From: Lutjanus erythropterus
Taxonomy: Eukaryota; Chordata; Actinopteri; Lutjaniformes; Lutjanidae
Assembly: GCA_020091685.1 (NCBI GenBank)
Contig: CM034606.1
Span: 19,980,695-20,044,694 of the forward strand
DNA: 64,000 bases
Direction: 5' to 3'
This document shows positions 1-11,357 of this stretch, in pieces. The translations under genes and the position numbers were made by a program. Position 1 is the stretch's first letter. Each line of letters begins with the position of its first letter. The notes beneath the pieces are model-generated. The model was not told the DNA's origin and did no database searches. It saw only the letters and a list, made by a program, of their open reading frames with translations.

Positions 1-1092
1 TGAATGAATTCATGCTCTTTCATGCATTAACTCTGATAATTCATGTATCCTCACTGTGAAATGTTACCAATGAGGTTAATAATATGTATCAAGGTTAATC
101 AAACAAGGGATCCCCTCCTTCTGAGAAGTGAAGCTTTTATACCCTAATTCATAAAAAAGACAGAGAGCAGAGAGCACTCTCTATCCCCTGATGGAAGGCA
201 CTGGTGAACTGCCTCTTGGCTTTTTTGTGCTCTGTGCCCTTTTCACAAACTGATCACCTGAGGAGCTTATAGCTAAAAGAGCAATAACCTGGAAGGCATT
301 TAAGAAACAGTGCTCCCACCACACACAGTCTTCTCCGCCCTGCTGTCAGCCTGCCGCAGCGTCCTACACAAACCACACAACTACACAAAGAAGACTACAC
401 AAACCCAACTTCAAGCACTGAACCTTCAATGTCAGCCCTGATACAATATCAGCAGTGCCTTGGGTTTTTTTTATTTTTATTTATGCACTGAGCTCTATGT
501 GCATGTTTGTGTTTTGAAACTTTTAAGGTCACTTGAATTCTTCTCCATTACATCTTGAGGCACATTATCAAATCTTTGAAGAAACCAGTGGTGCACCTTC
601 AGATGGAAAACTGCCAAAACTGTGAGAGCGTTGCCATTTAAAAGTGGCTCCCACAGCTGGCATGTAAACACAAACTTCAACCTTGGCCGGCATCTCACTC
701 AAGCGCATCCTTTCTGCACCATCAGCCGAATGAGTTTTAGTTTGAGTCTCAAATAAACATGCTGAAATATCACTAACGTGGTTCTCGTAATGTGTGTTCT
801 GCATTTAACGGTCTGATGAATTTTCGATTAAGGTCTCAAGGACCGCGGATCCCCAGACAACTCTGCTTTAACTCACCGACAGCAGTGATATTTGTAAATA
901 AAAATCTAAAGAGCCGCATTAGCTCGCTGTCACAGTCTATTGGAAAACACGGATTACTCACTCAAGTATGAACAAACAAAACAAAGTATCGTCCTGTTTG
1001 ATTTGTCAAAGATGTTTCCTAAGTTAAATTTCTGGATTGATGTAATAATCTCAGTAACAGGTCAGAAATCATTGTATAGTGCATTTTCAGTC

Positions 1093-1555
1093 ACTTTACT
1101 GTACATTAGTAAGACATAACCAGCTGTAGTTTGTATTAAATTAGACAAAAACCAGAAATATGATCTTTATTAGACAGTGTTAGACCCTTTATTGGACCCT
1201 TCTTAGACTTTATTAGAGGATAATTAGAGATATGACAGAACTATTCTGTAAACTAAAGTTAATTATTATTCCCCAGTTAGAACATTATTGGACCTTATTA
1301 GAAAATAATTTGGGACACATTACAAAAGAAATACACTGTAAACTAAAGTGTATTGTTTCACATTTTGTAATAAAAAATGACAATTGACACTTAATGACAA
1401 TGTTCATAAACATTCCTAAAAACTCCTGTAATGATGGTCTTATGCACACCCCGTCAAATGATGTGTTACCATGGATTCTGGAGCTGCGATGATTAATTGA
1501 TTAACTATTAAATTAATCACCAAGTACAAGTGATAATCCATTAATTGGTTTGAGC

Positions 1556-1586
<31 letters not shown>

Positions 1587-2210
1587 AAAGCATTCTGATT
1601 TCAGCTTCTTAAATGTCAATATTGTCTGGTTTCTCTAATCCTCTCTGACAGTAAACTGAGTATTTTTCAGTTGTGGATAAAACGAGACATTTTAGGGCAT
1701 CATCTCAGCCTTTGGGAAATAGTCCCACTGTCCCAGTGTAAGACCCTTAATTAGACTTCATTAGAGGGTAATTAGGGGCTTGTTACAACATAACTGTACT
1801 GTAAACTACTGTGAAATTACACATCTGCTATTTTGCCTTTTAAAAACAATATGTGAACCAGATTTACCAAGTAAAAGCCAAAATAATAGAGGTAGAAGAA
1901 TATTTTATCTGCGGGTGACTGCACAGACTTGTTTTAATATTGTGGGCAGATAATGAGATTTGATCAAAGGTTTGGCTACTCAGCCAAAGAAGGTGTGTCT
2001 CAGGAGCAGACAGGTGATTTGACTTTAGTTTTCACTTCTGTTCTGTTGTGATGTGTCCCCAGTTACCCTCTAATGAAGTCTAATAAGGGTTTAATAAAGG
2101 ATTAAACAAAGTCTTATAAATAACATATTATTTCTAGTTTTTGTCTAATTTAATACAAAGTTCTGCTTTGCTTACTTCTTATTGCTGTACTGTAAAATAA
2201 AGTATGATTA
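1093..2210. mobile_element. Long inverted-repeat element interrupted by a hAT MITE
   Basis: About 150 bases at 1,093-1,240 are the diverged reverse complement of about 2,057-2,210; both contain TTTGTATTAAATTAGACAAA (or its complement) and runs of AGACCCTTTATTGGACCC-type modules. Further copies of the TTAGACTT.ATTAGAGG module lie at 1,270-1,340 and 1,738-1,805. A partial hAT MITE (1,479-1,720) sits inside. It is non-coding and lies in the prkg1 intron. Confidence 0.7.
1479..1720 (+). mobile_element. Partial hAT MITE (left end)
   Basis: It starts TGGAGCTGCGATGATTAATTG and runs into the family interior (TTCAGCTTCTTAAATGTC, TTGTGGATAAAACGAGACATTTT). The right terminus is missing. A poly-T tract of about 27 bases (1,556-1,582) interrupts it. 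Confidence 0.7.
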
Positions 2211-2829
2211 CCTTTTTCCCTTAAAAGCCTTAAAAGGCCCTTTAATGTATATACCACCGTACAAATGACTTTGTCATTGCCCTGCACTCATTTGTGGACA
2301 TGCCTTTTAGAAATCTATTTTAGGGAAGTCTTCCGTTGTTAGATAATTTACAGATATGAGAAAGATGACAGACAGTGCGGTTACAAGAGACCAATTTCTC
2401 AGGATTTTAATTGATTTGGATCGATTGCACAGATAGTGCAGTTACTATTCCAACAGAGCAACCAGGATGATCCAAAGGTTCCTCATTAGACAGTTTTTAT
2501 TCTGCCCTTGAGAGCAAGTACAAGTTACTCCTGGGAATAAAAGAGAAGACGGAGGTGCTGCTCCTATTTTTAAATCTATGTTCAGAAACGTGCACTGTGC
2601 TTCTCAAACCTCCCTCCTTGTTTTTTTTTCAGCAGAGACTGCACAGGGTGGAGAGGATGATTTTAAGGTGACATATCTCATTGAGTTTCCGGGAGTAAAC
2701 CTTAATAAAGGTGTGAAGTGATGAGGTTTGATGATCCTTACTGAGTTGGTGATGTTTTAAAATAGGCTTAAAGGTATGAAGACACAGGGGAAGTCAGTGT
2801 TTAATCATAGGGATCCTTCAGATCACTTG

Positions 2830-3470
2830 ATGTGCAGTCATATGAGGTACTTATTGATAGCCGTTGTATTACCCAGAGTAGATGACGGTTGGCGCACATC
2901 CAGTTTGGAGATGCAAAGAGGAGTACCAGCACAGGAGTTAGTCAATGAATTGCTGTGGACAGGATCGGCAGCAAAATGTATTTTAACCACTTAAGAAAAG
3001 GGTCCACCTAAAAAAAAATCAGTAACATTTGAAGTGTGCGCTATATTTAGAACATCTTTTCTGCTTTACTTTGCCATCAGACAGCCCTTTATGACAGGAA
3101 ACTCAACTCCACTCCACAGGCGAAATCAGTCATTTTACCTTGCAGAACACTGGTCTTCTGCCTTGACATGTTTCTTTATTTTATTGTATGACTGATTTCA
3201 CCAATGGAGTTTGGTTGGTTTGGAGAGAGTCATATGGTGGTGGTTTCCTGTCAGAAAAGGCTGTCCAATTGCAAAATAAAGCTGCATATAGCACACACTA
3301 AAACTGATATCGAATTTTTTTAATTTAAAATTTAATTTTTACGTAGCTAAAATACCTTTTGTTGCGGACCCTGTCCATAGCCGATCATTCTTAAGCTTCT
3401 GTGCTGGTGCCCCTCTCTGCTTCAGTACTTCATCAACTGAACTATGAACTATCCCTTTAAAAGCTGAACT
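2830..3470. mobile_element. Palindromic fish MITE, copy 1
   Basis: The two halves are inverted copies of one another. For example GTTTGGAGATGCAAAGAGGAGTACCAGCACAG (left) pairs with CTGTGCTGGTGCCCCTCTCTGCTTC (right), and GCTGTGGACAGGATC pairs with GGACCCTGTCCATAGC. The right edge has the family end AACTATCCCTTTAAA. A homologous copy lies at 10,267-10,935. The short frame at the left edge is not a gene. Confidence 0.75.
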
Positions 3471-5242
3471 ATCAATTTAACTAAACTTACAAGAACAAAT
3501 TGGAAATTCATTATTTTCCAGAGTCTAGCTCCTTGACCCTGTTTCTGTTATATTTACACCCAAGAGATTTCTGGCCCTTTCATCCTCTGATCGGGACCCC
3601 CCGACTCGAGCCTCTGGAGGCAAAGTTGAGCAACGTCCTCCAACCAGACCCTTACAAAAACATCTGCCTGCCTCTCCTTTGTGAGGATGATATATTTGCC
3701 TTCATCCACTAGTGAAGTTTGGGCCTAAGCAAGTTCAGCCTTCCTTAAAAGGAGAAAATATGCTCTTTTAGGGGAAAAAAAGAAGAGGGGTGGCAGAAAA
3801 GTGGGAGAGGCTAACGGAAATAAGATGCAGACTGAGGGAGAGAGATGGAGAGCGTATGTGTAAGGAACGCTCTATGGGCCTTGTAAAGAAGATAAAGTGG
3901 GTGGGAATGAAAGAAAAATATAAACATTTGGCCAAATCTAACAGGCAGCGTCGCTACACTTCAATAAGCAAAACTAAATGAAAATGTAATGGAGTTGTTT
4001 TCATCCTGTGAGAGCACTTGCATGTTTTAGAGAAAAAAGAAAACCTCTTGATTCTAAATTGAGCAATAACAATAGAAAAGTCGCACAAAAACAAAACATC
4101 TTGGGTTCAAATTAATTGCTCTACATCAAGAGAAAAACACAAACCTTTGCAAGTTGCTCAAGCGCAGATGTCCATACAAACCGAATAATCATAATAAAGA
4201 AAGCAGTGCCCAAACACGTTCATGTCATTTGCATTCAGTGGCCTGTCTGGTTTTCAATCATCACTTTTAAGACATTTTGAACAAAATTCTAATTTTCTGC
4301 AAGATGGAGAGTGTGAAAAGGTGTGGCAGACGCTCAGCTGAAAATTGAGGCTGTTGTTGAAGTTCAAGCAAGCTCTTGATAAGAAAAAAGAAGTTAGTTT
4401 TCAACTCCCTTATGTAATTTTCTTTCAGTTTCCCTGTGAGGATTACCATCAGAAAGCAGGTAATCATTCAAAACCGCTGTCACTCACACTGTCAGTGTCA
4501 AACCTCAAACCACCTTTTCTCCATTGATTGCACTGAAACTCTTCAGCGGCTGAGACATCAAACTCTCCGTGGAGCATTTGAAAAATGTCAAAAGGCAGGA
4601 CAAACTAATATTTTGGAGTTCTTGTTTTTGGTCTTGATAAAAGCCTCTTTGGGAAATCTCTGGATGGGATCTGGCATATAAAGTAAAAGCTTCAGGATAA
4701 TGACAATTATTATAATAAAATGGTCACTCTATTGTGTTTTCCTCATCTGCCATTCCACGCCAGTGTCTAGGCTCTCGCGTTTATTTACGATGGGGAAACA
4801 AAAGAAAAGCTTTCAGTGTTCACCAACACACAGAGCTGACAGGTATAACAAAGACTAATGGCCTTTTCTGCTCAGATAAATAATCCCTCTCATTTTTGAA
4901 TCTACTTTGATGAAATCCTTGGAGCTTTGTTTGTCTGTGAATCGACAGAATAATGAAATTCATATCTGACACGTCAGATCTCACTACAAAATCTGAGAAT
5001 AAAAACATTTCATATGATGCTGCAATGGATTTAAAATTAGATAATACAGCAGTAACTTAAATTTGATCTAAACACTATATTCTGCTTGTATGAAGTGACC
5101 TGATGGTTCTGCTCTGCATTTTAAAGTTGGATTTTGTTTTGAAAATATCTTGAATATATTCAATATTTTCGTTTTTCAATGTCCTGGAGAGCGCAGGTGT
5201 TCTTATTGTTCACCAGGGAGGCAAGCGGATCAATTCAGAAAG

Positions 5243-5769
5243 ACTTTATTTGAAGGGGTTTGCATGAGACTGTCATTACACTGTCATAACACTTGTCCTG
5301 AACATGAAGGAATCTTTATGAATGTTAATGACCGTTGTTATTAAGTGTTGTTGCATCAATTATATCATTTTAATGCAATGACAACATTGTTTGAGATGTC
5401 TTTGTTATGACAACTTAACATTAATGGTCTCATGGCGGCCACTGCCAAAGTCAACCACATATGACAATTTAATGTCATGATAAAACATAGAACAAACAGT
5501 TTCTTTTAACTGATCATTTCAAGTTGATATTACTGACTTGATTAGTGTCAACTTGTCATTAAAAAAAAATTCTCCAGAAATGACATAATTTGACTGAATG
5601 ACACTTAATGGCAACAGTCATAAATATTCAAACTCCTTTTATAATTAATAGCAATTATAATCAATTATTACTGTAATATTTTAAACTGCATATTCATAAC
5701 ATGTATCATAACATGCACAACAGTGTAATGACAGTCTTGTGCACACCCCTTCAAATAAAGTGTTACCAT
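5243..5769. mobile_element. Inverted-repeat MITE
   Basis: The left end reads ACTTTATTTGAAGGGG...GAGACTGTCATTACACTG. The right end is its complement, CAGTGTAATGACAGTCTTG...CCCCTTCAAATAAAGTG. Internal TGTCATGA/TGACACTTAATGGCAAC motifs repeat in both directions. A partial copy of the right arm lies at about 1,375-1,474 (GACACTTAATGACAATG...ACACCCCGTCAAATGATG). It lies in the prkg1 intron. Confidence 0.75.
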
Positions 5770-5774
5770 AGATA

Positions 5775-6025
5775 ACCTTGTGATAACCAATTTTTCAATA
5801 TAAAAAGTCAAAATTCTCTTATTTTGAATGTGAATATGTTTTGTTTCTTCAGTCTTCTGTATCAGTAAACTTAATTTCTTTGGGTTTTTGGACAAACAAA
5901 ACGTTTGAGGACATCATCTTGGGCTTTTTCACCTTTTTTATAGACCAAACAACTAATTGATTCATCAAAAAGAAAAAATATAATCGCCACATTAATTGAC
6001 AATAAAAATAATCGCTGCAGCCCTA
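5775..6025 (+). mobile_element. hAT MITE, right-hand part
   Basis: It abuts the MITE to its left. The family core (TTTTTGGACAAACAAAACG, GAGGACATCATCTTGGG, AGACCAAACAACTAATTGA) and the right terminus CGCTGCAGCCCTA are present; the left end is diverged. Confidence 0.7.
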
Positions 6026-6500
6026 ATCGATTCATAATAGCACAGCCCTTAAGTTCAAACCCAACAGACAGCTGGATTACTTCACAACACAGAGCTATTT
6101 TAGTGCCAGTTTGAGACGCAGACCTCATGTTGCAGAGCAGGAAAGAAGTGTGTTTGCTTGAGTTTGGGAAGAAGAGAGAGGGAGAGAGACTGGCTCAAGA
6201 CAAATCATAAGGTAAACATGCAGAGAGAGCCTGTTAAGACTGCCTGTCACTGAATCACAGCTTGTATAAAATAGGCACTGGTACATTACACAGAGCTGCT
6301 GCTGCCATCACCGACTCTAAACCTGTAATTCCCTGTCATTGGATGACATTTCATTTCTCTCTAATGTTAGACTACAATCAGGCTTATTGATATTCAGCCT
6401 TTTATCACTGATCTGCTAATCTTATTGATAACTGTCACTGATGACAGTTTGCTGATATTTCCTTTCTCTCATTACCATCTCACATTTTTCTTATGTCCAG

Positions 6501-6515
6501 TGTGTGTGTGTGTGT

Positions 6516-6550
<35 letters not shown>
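6501..6550. repeat. TG microsatellite
   Basis: About 25 TG units with one TC interruption, 190 bases from the prkg1 beta exon, on its intron side. Likely length-polymorphic. Confidence 0.95.
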
Positions 6551-6551
<1 letters not shown>

Positions 6552-6740
6552 TAGAGAGTACCACCTCATCTATACTGTTTGTGCTACAGGTGCTGTACCT
6601 GCTGCGCCACACGTAAAATTACGCACAGGAATCAGAAAGGTGACAACGGGTGACTGAACTCATGGTGGAGTGCAGCAGGCAGTGCGTAACAAGGCAAGGA
6701 AAAAAAGTGAATATTAGGCGTTCATAATGTGGACACCTAC

Positions 6741-7045
6741 TGTGGGCTTTTGGGGTAGAAAGGTAGGGTGACATGGCTCAGATCCTGGATGTCGAAGGCG
6801 GTGGGTTCAGCTGAAATCGCCTGCCTCTTCGTCCGCTGCTGCTCATGCAGCTCGCTCTGCTTGTGGACCTGCTGGGTCGCCGGTTTGATCACGGAGCGGT
6901 ATTTGTCCAGCTCGTTCTGGAGCCTCTGTATGAGCTCGTCCTTCTGGTCGAGCTCTAGCTCCAGCTCGTCGATGAGCGCGTCCCTTTGGCGCAGCTCCTC
7001 GATCTTCTCCTGGAGCGCGTACTGGAGGTCGCGCAAGGTGCCCAT
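6741..7045 (-). CDS. prkg1: cGMP-dependent protein kinase 1, beta-type first coding exon
   Basis: This is the alternative N-terminus of PKG I-beta. The 101 complete residues start [18 protein letters not shown] and, as far as I recall the human isoform, are nearly identical to it for the first 50 residues. Residues about 5-50 form a strongly charged, heptad-repeat leucine zipper, known in mammals to dimerise and to bind [13 protein letters not shown] is the autoinhibitory pseudosubstrate, followed by the conserved [15 protein letters not shown] and YPKSP. The linker between zipper and pseudosubstrate is about two residues shorter than in human. The exon ends at 6,741 with CA before donor GTAGGT, the same phase as the alpha exon, so both splice to one acceptor exon. 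It lies downstream of the alpha exon in the gene, as I recall for mammals. The cyclic-nucleotide-binding and kinase domains lie beyond the left edge. Confidence 0.96.
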
Positions 7046-7545
7046 TTCAGTTGACTACTTCCCAATAAGTTTACGGAAAGGCGCGCAGTCGAGTCTTTAT
7101 CCTCTCTCCTCTGCCACGCTGCTCGTAAACTTTATCCGGCATGAACGGCTCCAGAGGATGCAGCCGCTGTCTCTCTTTGAGGGGGAATCCTCGCCGCTCT
7201 CCGTCACCAGAGGATGTTGGGAATTCAAGCGAAGGTATGTTCGGCTGTTGCTGCGAAGGTGAGAGCGTCTCAACCACAGTCACGTAAAGTTCTTTCTCTT
7301 TCTCTCCCTCCTCCCTCCTCCCTCGGCGCTGTGACAGCGGAGGACCGTCCTCCCTCCCCGAGTGCGTCAGGCTGCGACCCGAACAGAGCGCATGGCGAGA
7401 AGGGCGCCTACAGGAATCTGTGGCACAGTGCAGTCTGCCACTCACTCCACAGAGAACTGCGCTCGTCTCACATGAATAATGGACTCAGTGAGAGAGCCAC
7501 TGCTCGGAGAACCGTGTCATCATACCTCTGCAAGTCGCCCTGAGG
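7046..7545 (-). promoter_or_regulatory. prkg1: Leader and probable promoter region of the prkg1 beta transcript
   Basis: About 500 bases immediately upstream of the beta start codon are clearly richer in G+C and CpG than the AT-rich DNA on either side, as expected for a vertebrate first exon and its promoter. No convincing TATA box was seen and the transcription start cannot be placed from sequence alone. The non-ATG open frames here and on the opposite strand look like by-products of the base composition. Confidence 0.5.
7071..7142 (-). CDS. Possible upstream ORF (23 codons) in the prkg1 beta leader
   Basis: An ATG at 7,140-7,142 opens a 23-codon frame (MPDKVYEQRG...) that stops at 7,071, leaving 25 bases before the PKG I-beta ATG. 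If the beta transcript starts upstream of 7,142, ribosomes would meet this frame first, so it could reduce or regulate beta translation. There is no evidence that the peptide itself matters. The leader extent is inferred, so this may not be transcribed. Confidence 0.3.
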   Translation of the reverse strand: MPDKVYEQRGRGERIKTRLRAFP

Positions 7546-8197
7546 CTGCTGCTAAGTTACAAATAGATGAGCACAAGCAGGAGCCTTAATGGAACTGGAA
7601 GGTGATGGAAACTTAATGAACCTCAATGTAAAAATAAACATCATGTGTTGGACAAGGAGGCTCTGCTAGTGTATTGTTGTCTATATGGTCAGACATTAAA
7701 ATAACACAACAGAACTATTGGTGTGGAACTCAATGTTGCATTTGAACCCAAATGATGCCTTGGTTGGCATATGTACACTCTCAGAAACAAAGGTTCCAAA
7801 AGGGTTCTTCCTGAGAGAGGGATTTCCTTTTGAAGAGCCGCTTTTTGAAGACAAGGTTTGTCAGGGGTTCTTTGTTAGACTAAGTGTTCCATTAAAAAAC
7901 CCCTTTGGAAGAACAGTTCTTCAGGAAATCCTTGTTGAAGTTTCAAAGAGGCTTTGTACCATAATATAAAATGGTTCTCACAAATTCCCTGGGTGGGTTC
8001 TTGATAAAACCCTTGGAATATAAAAGACTTTGTGGTAGAAACCCCTGGATGGGTTCTAGATAAAACCCTTAGAATATAAAAGGATTCTTGGCGGAACCCC
8101 CTGGGTGGGTTCTAGATAAATCCTCTGGAATATAAAAAGGCTCACAGTAGAACCCCCTGGGAGGGTTTTTGTTCGCACCCTTAGAAGGTGGAAGGGA

Positions 8198-8707
8198 TCT
8201 GGGCTTCGTTTCCCAGAGCCTCCTTAGCACTATAGTGCATCATAAACTGTACCTTAAGGTCTCTCTTAAGCTTACAGGCTGCTTCCCAGAGTCCCCTACG
8301 CTATTCTGAAAGGTATACCTTTAGAAGGGTGGCCTGAACCACTCGTAAGCTGTCCCTTAGTGATGCACCCTGTTCATCTTGTCAGAGTTTTAGCCTTAGC
8401 CCAACAATATGATTTTCAAATGTACTTTTGCAGTATAGTTCACATCTAGGTTACTTGTGCAAATTACATCCTTAGTTTAAAATTTACTTCATGAAAATTA
8501 ATTATGAAAACATTTGTGTGCATAACACATCATGAGAATTCTATATAAATACTAATCCAATTTGTGAAAATTTGTGGGTTTTTTTGTTTTGTTTTGGGGT
8601 TTTTTTGTATGTAATGGAGCTAACTGAGGAAATAGCTTTTCTGACGGTCTGTGCCCTAAACTGAGTGCTGAACAATGCCAGCAAAGGAGCAGCAGTACTG
8701 ACATATA

Positions 8708-8738
<31 letters not shown>

Positions 8739-9280
8739 GCAATTAAACATTGATATGCTGCTACAGGTGCCTATTGTGTGATGACAACAAATTTGTATTA
8801 GACCTTCTTTGTATGAGAACAAAACCATCCACCCATTTAACTATATCATTTATTTATATCATTTACCTTTCAACAGGTTTCAGACTGTGGCTTATACTGG
8901 ATGCTCTGATTCATACTCTTGTTTTACATTTTACAGTCTCGTCTGGACTCTTAAATAGATGAGCAGATGATCTTTAGTAGGCATAGCTTCCTTTGTTGTA
9001 ATATTAGATTGAGGTAAAATGATTATGGCAACACTTGTTATGTTTAAACATCATTAATGAGCCTTTACAAGTGATCAATCGATGCGTGCACTGCGGTGAA
9101 AGACTTACAGCTTATGATGTACCTCAGCACCAGCTGAGGGATAGTCAGAGAAACACTCATAGTAAAAGAAGTTCCTTTGCTAAGGTATACCTTAGAAACC
9201 TGCATAGAACGCTAAGGTACAACAAAACCCTTGAGAGCGTTCGAGGTAATAGTAGTAGTATCACTACACCATAATGGCTC
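8198..9280. mobile_element. Insertion nested in the 56-bp-unit element
   Basis: The boundaries are inferred from the empty site in the intact copy. The left end carries GCTTCGTTTCCCAGAGCC and repeated AAGGTATACC / CTTAAGG motifs; the right end carries GCTAAGGTATACCTTAG. This style of sequence occurs in fish MITEs, but the family was not identified. It contains a CA microsatellite (8,711-8,738) and no credible coding frame. Confidence 0.6.
8711..8738. repeat. CA microsatellite
   Basis: Fourteen perfect CA units inside the inserted element of the prkg1 alpha-to-beta intron. Confidence 0.95.
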
Positions 9281-10266
9281 TCCTTTAGAACCCTTGATGT
9301 TGGATTCTAGGTAGAACTCTCTTAAAGGATAACAAGTGAAACCTTTACAAAAGGTTTAATCAAGAGCCAAATGCGTTCTCCTATAGTAACAAGCCGAAGA
9401 ACCCTTTACAGTTCTAGTTAGCACCTTTATTTCTAAGAGCGTATGTTAAAGTTAAAAAGATTAGTTCCACTTTTCCCATATCTCTGTCCAACAACTTTTC
9501 ATTTTGTGACAGATTCCAAAGTGAGGTAAGTGCAGGTGTTCAAGCCAAAAAAAACTGATAATCTTCCAGATTGTCAAACACCAGCAGATAATGACAATAG
9601 CAAAGCTACTGAGGCTCACGACTCCACAGCAGCTCCACATTCCTCATCTAATCTTGTGCTGTGTGTGTGGACTCTGCTGGTGTCTGTCCACATTATCCCA
9701 ATGAGTCATCTGAAGCTCAGCGAACAGCATTTGGCCTCACGCGCTCTGGACAAATTCAGAGGAGGATAAACTGCCAAGGACAATCTGATAGGATGAGGCT
9801 GCAGTGACAATTACTGTGCTGAGAAGATGGGGAGTCAGAGGCTGACAGCGAGGACAAAAGACGGGTCGAACAGAGGTACTCTGGCTGTAAGAATAGGTGT
9901 GTTTGGTGGGTGGTAAAAAGCATCTTTTTCCTGACAGAAAGCCTGTAAACAACCCTGAACAGAGACAGCTGGTCTAATAGAAGATCACAGCTGCCCTCTT
10001 GTGGTGGATTAGAGGATCATCTCAAGCAAACAACAACAAGGTGACATGCCTCTGCTCTGCTGGCAGCAAAACACTTACAGTTCCTACATTATGCAGGTTG
10101 TATGTGTCATTGCATTACTGAATGACTGACAAGCAATTAGTTCTATCATTGCAAATACTGGTATTTGCAATAAGTAAGAACAAATGCACAGCACCAGCTT
10201 AGCAATCATTGCTCAACCTGATTTCAGCCAGAAATAAAAGTATGAATTTCAGCTTTAAGTGAGGCT

Positions 10267-10935
10267 TTAAAGTGATAGTTTTTTAAGTGGGGTTATATGA
10301 GGTAGTTATCCATAGTCATAGCACTCAGCATGCCCCAGTTTGGAGAAGCAGCAGGAGAACCGGTGCAGGAAGCTATGAAATGAACTGCTGTGGACAGGGT
10401 CCACAACAAAACATATTTTAGACACCTAATAATGGTCCACAAAGTTTTTTTTTAATGAAAATAAAAAAAAGCAATATCATTTTAAATGTACCCCATTTTT
10501 AGAATATTTTCACCTCTTTACTTTGCTGGCAGAGAAGCCTTTTATGACAGGAGACCACCATTGTATAAGCCAAATATCACCGTCTCCAAATCAACCAAAT
10601 TTTTATAGGTGTAATCACTCCTTTTACCTTGCAGAACACCAGAGTCTTTCGGTCTTACAGCCTTGATCTCTCAGTTAGTTTATGTTATTGTGCAACTCCA
10701 GTGAATCTGAACTGACCCTTTAAAACATGGAAGTTGCACTATGCCACAAAGTAACTAACTGATAGACGCAGCAGACCAGCAACTCCCGTGGTCTGCAAGG
10801 TAAAATTACTGATTTCACCTATGACTTTGCTTGGTTTGGAGTGAGTGATATTTGGCAAATGTTACAGTGGTTTCCTATTGGAAAAGGCTGTCTGACGATA
10901 GGATAAAGTTCTGAGAATATTCTAAATATAGCTGA
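10267..10935. mobile_element. Palindromic fish MITE, copy 2
   Basis: It shares TATGAGGTA.TTATCCATAG, CAGTTTGGAGAAGCAGCAGG, CTGCTGTGGACAGGGTCC and the terminal CTTTATGACAGGA segments with the copy at 2,830-3,470, again with an inverted right half (GGTTTCCTATTGGAAAAGGC against GCCTTTTATGACAGGAGACC). An internal GAACTGACCCTTTAAAA is seen near 10,710. It is non-coding and within the prkg1 alpha-to-beta intron. Confidence 0.75.
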
Positions 10936-11357
10936 ATTTCTCTCTTTGAGAGAGATAAAGCAAATGTGGGAACACCTGTTCAATAAAAACAATACAGTTA
11001 ACTGATTAAGACATTAAAATATTCTCCAAAAGATTTGTTTTTCTAAATGCAGACAAACAAACTTCTAACGAAGCCCAAGAAGCAGCCTTTTCTCCACTGA
11101 GCTAATTAAAAAACACCATTTTTTTCTTCTATCTCTGTCAAGGGAAGGGCGCAGGGCACAAAGCTTGAACAGCAGCAAAGTTTCCTCCGTTCATATCAGG
11201 AAACTGCAGGTGCCTGGATATTTCAGGCTCTCCCCAGTCCAGTGTTGCATCCTCACATCCTCCCATCATCAAAAGGCCCTCCCACTGTCCTTCAAAGCAC
11301 CTCTGCGCTTTAAATTTCACCTCTCTAACCATCCAGCTCAGCCCTTTTCCTATGCAG

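Larger units (their letters stand above)
1..6740 (-). other. prkg1: prkg1 intron after the beta exon
   Basis: No coding exon is recognisable. The content is an inverted-repeat element, a palindromic MITE, two hAT MITE pieces and a TG microsatellite, with unassigned AT-rich DNA between (notably 1-1,090, 3,470-5,240 and 6,030-6,500). Short open frames here show no domain or conservation signal that I recognise. Confidence 0.75.
7775..9442. mobile_element. Second copy of the 56-bp-unit element, split by an insertion
   Basis: The left end is ACACTCTCAGAAACAAAGG and the right end CCTTTATTTCTAAGAGCGT, matching the element at 34,836-35,668. Four tandem units of 56 bases lie at about 7,975-8,175. 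Comparison with the intact copy shows homology up to about 8,197 and again from about 9,280, so roughly 1.08 kb between is an insertion. The element lies within the prkg1 alpha-to-beta intron, about 700 bases upstream of the beta start codon. Confidence 0.8.

Noticed and set aside
6768-7262. 164-residue plus-strand open frame over the prkg1 beta exon
   Set aside because: It is the antisense shadow of the conserved beta zipper exon; the Ser/Trp/Leu-rich translation is what a Glu/Gln/Leu coiled coil gives in reverse.
7071-7445. 124-residue minus-strand frame upstream of the beta exon
   Set aside because: It begins at GTG rather than ATG; only the final 23 codons start with ATG and are kept as a possible uORF.
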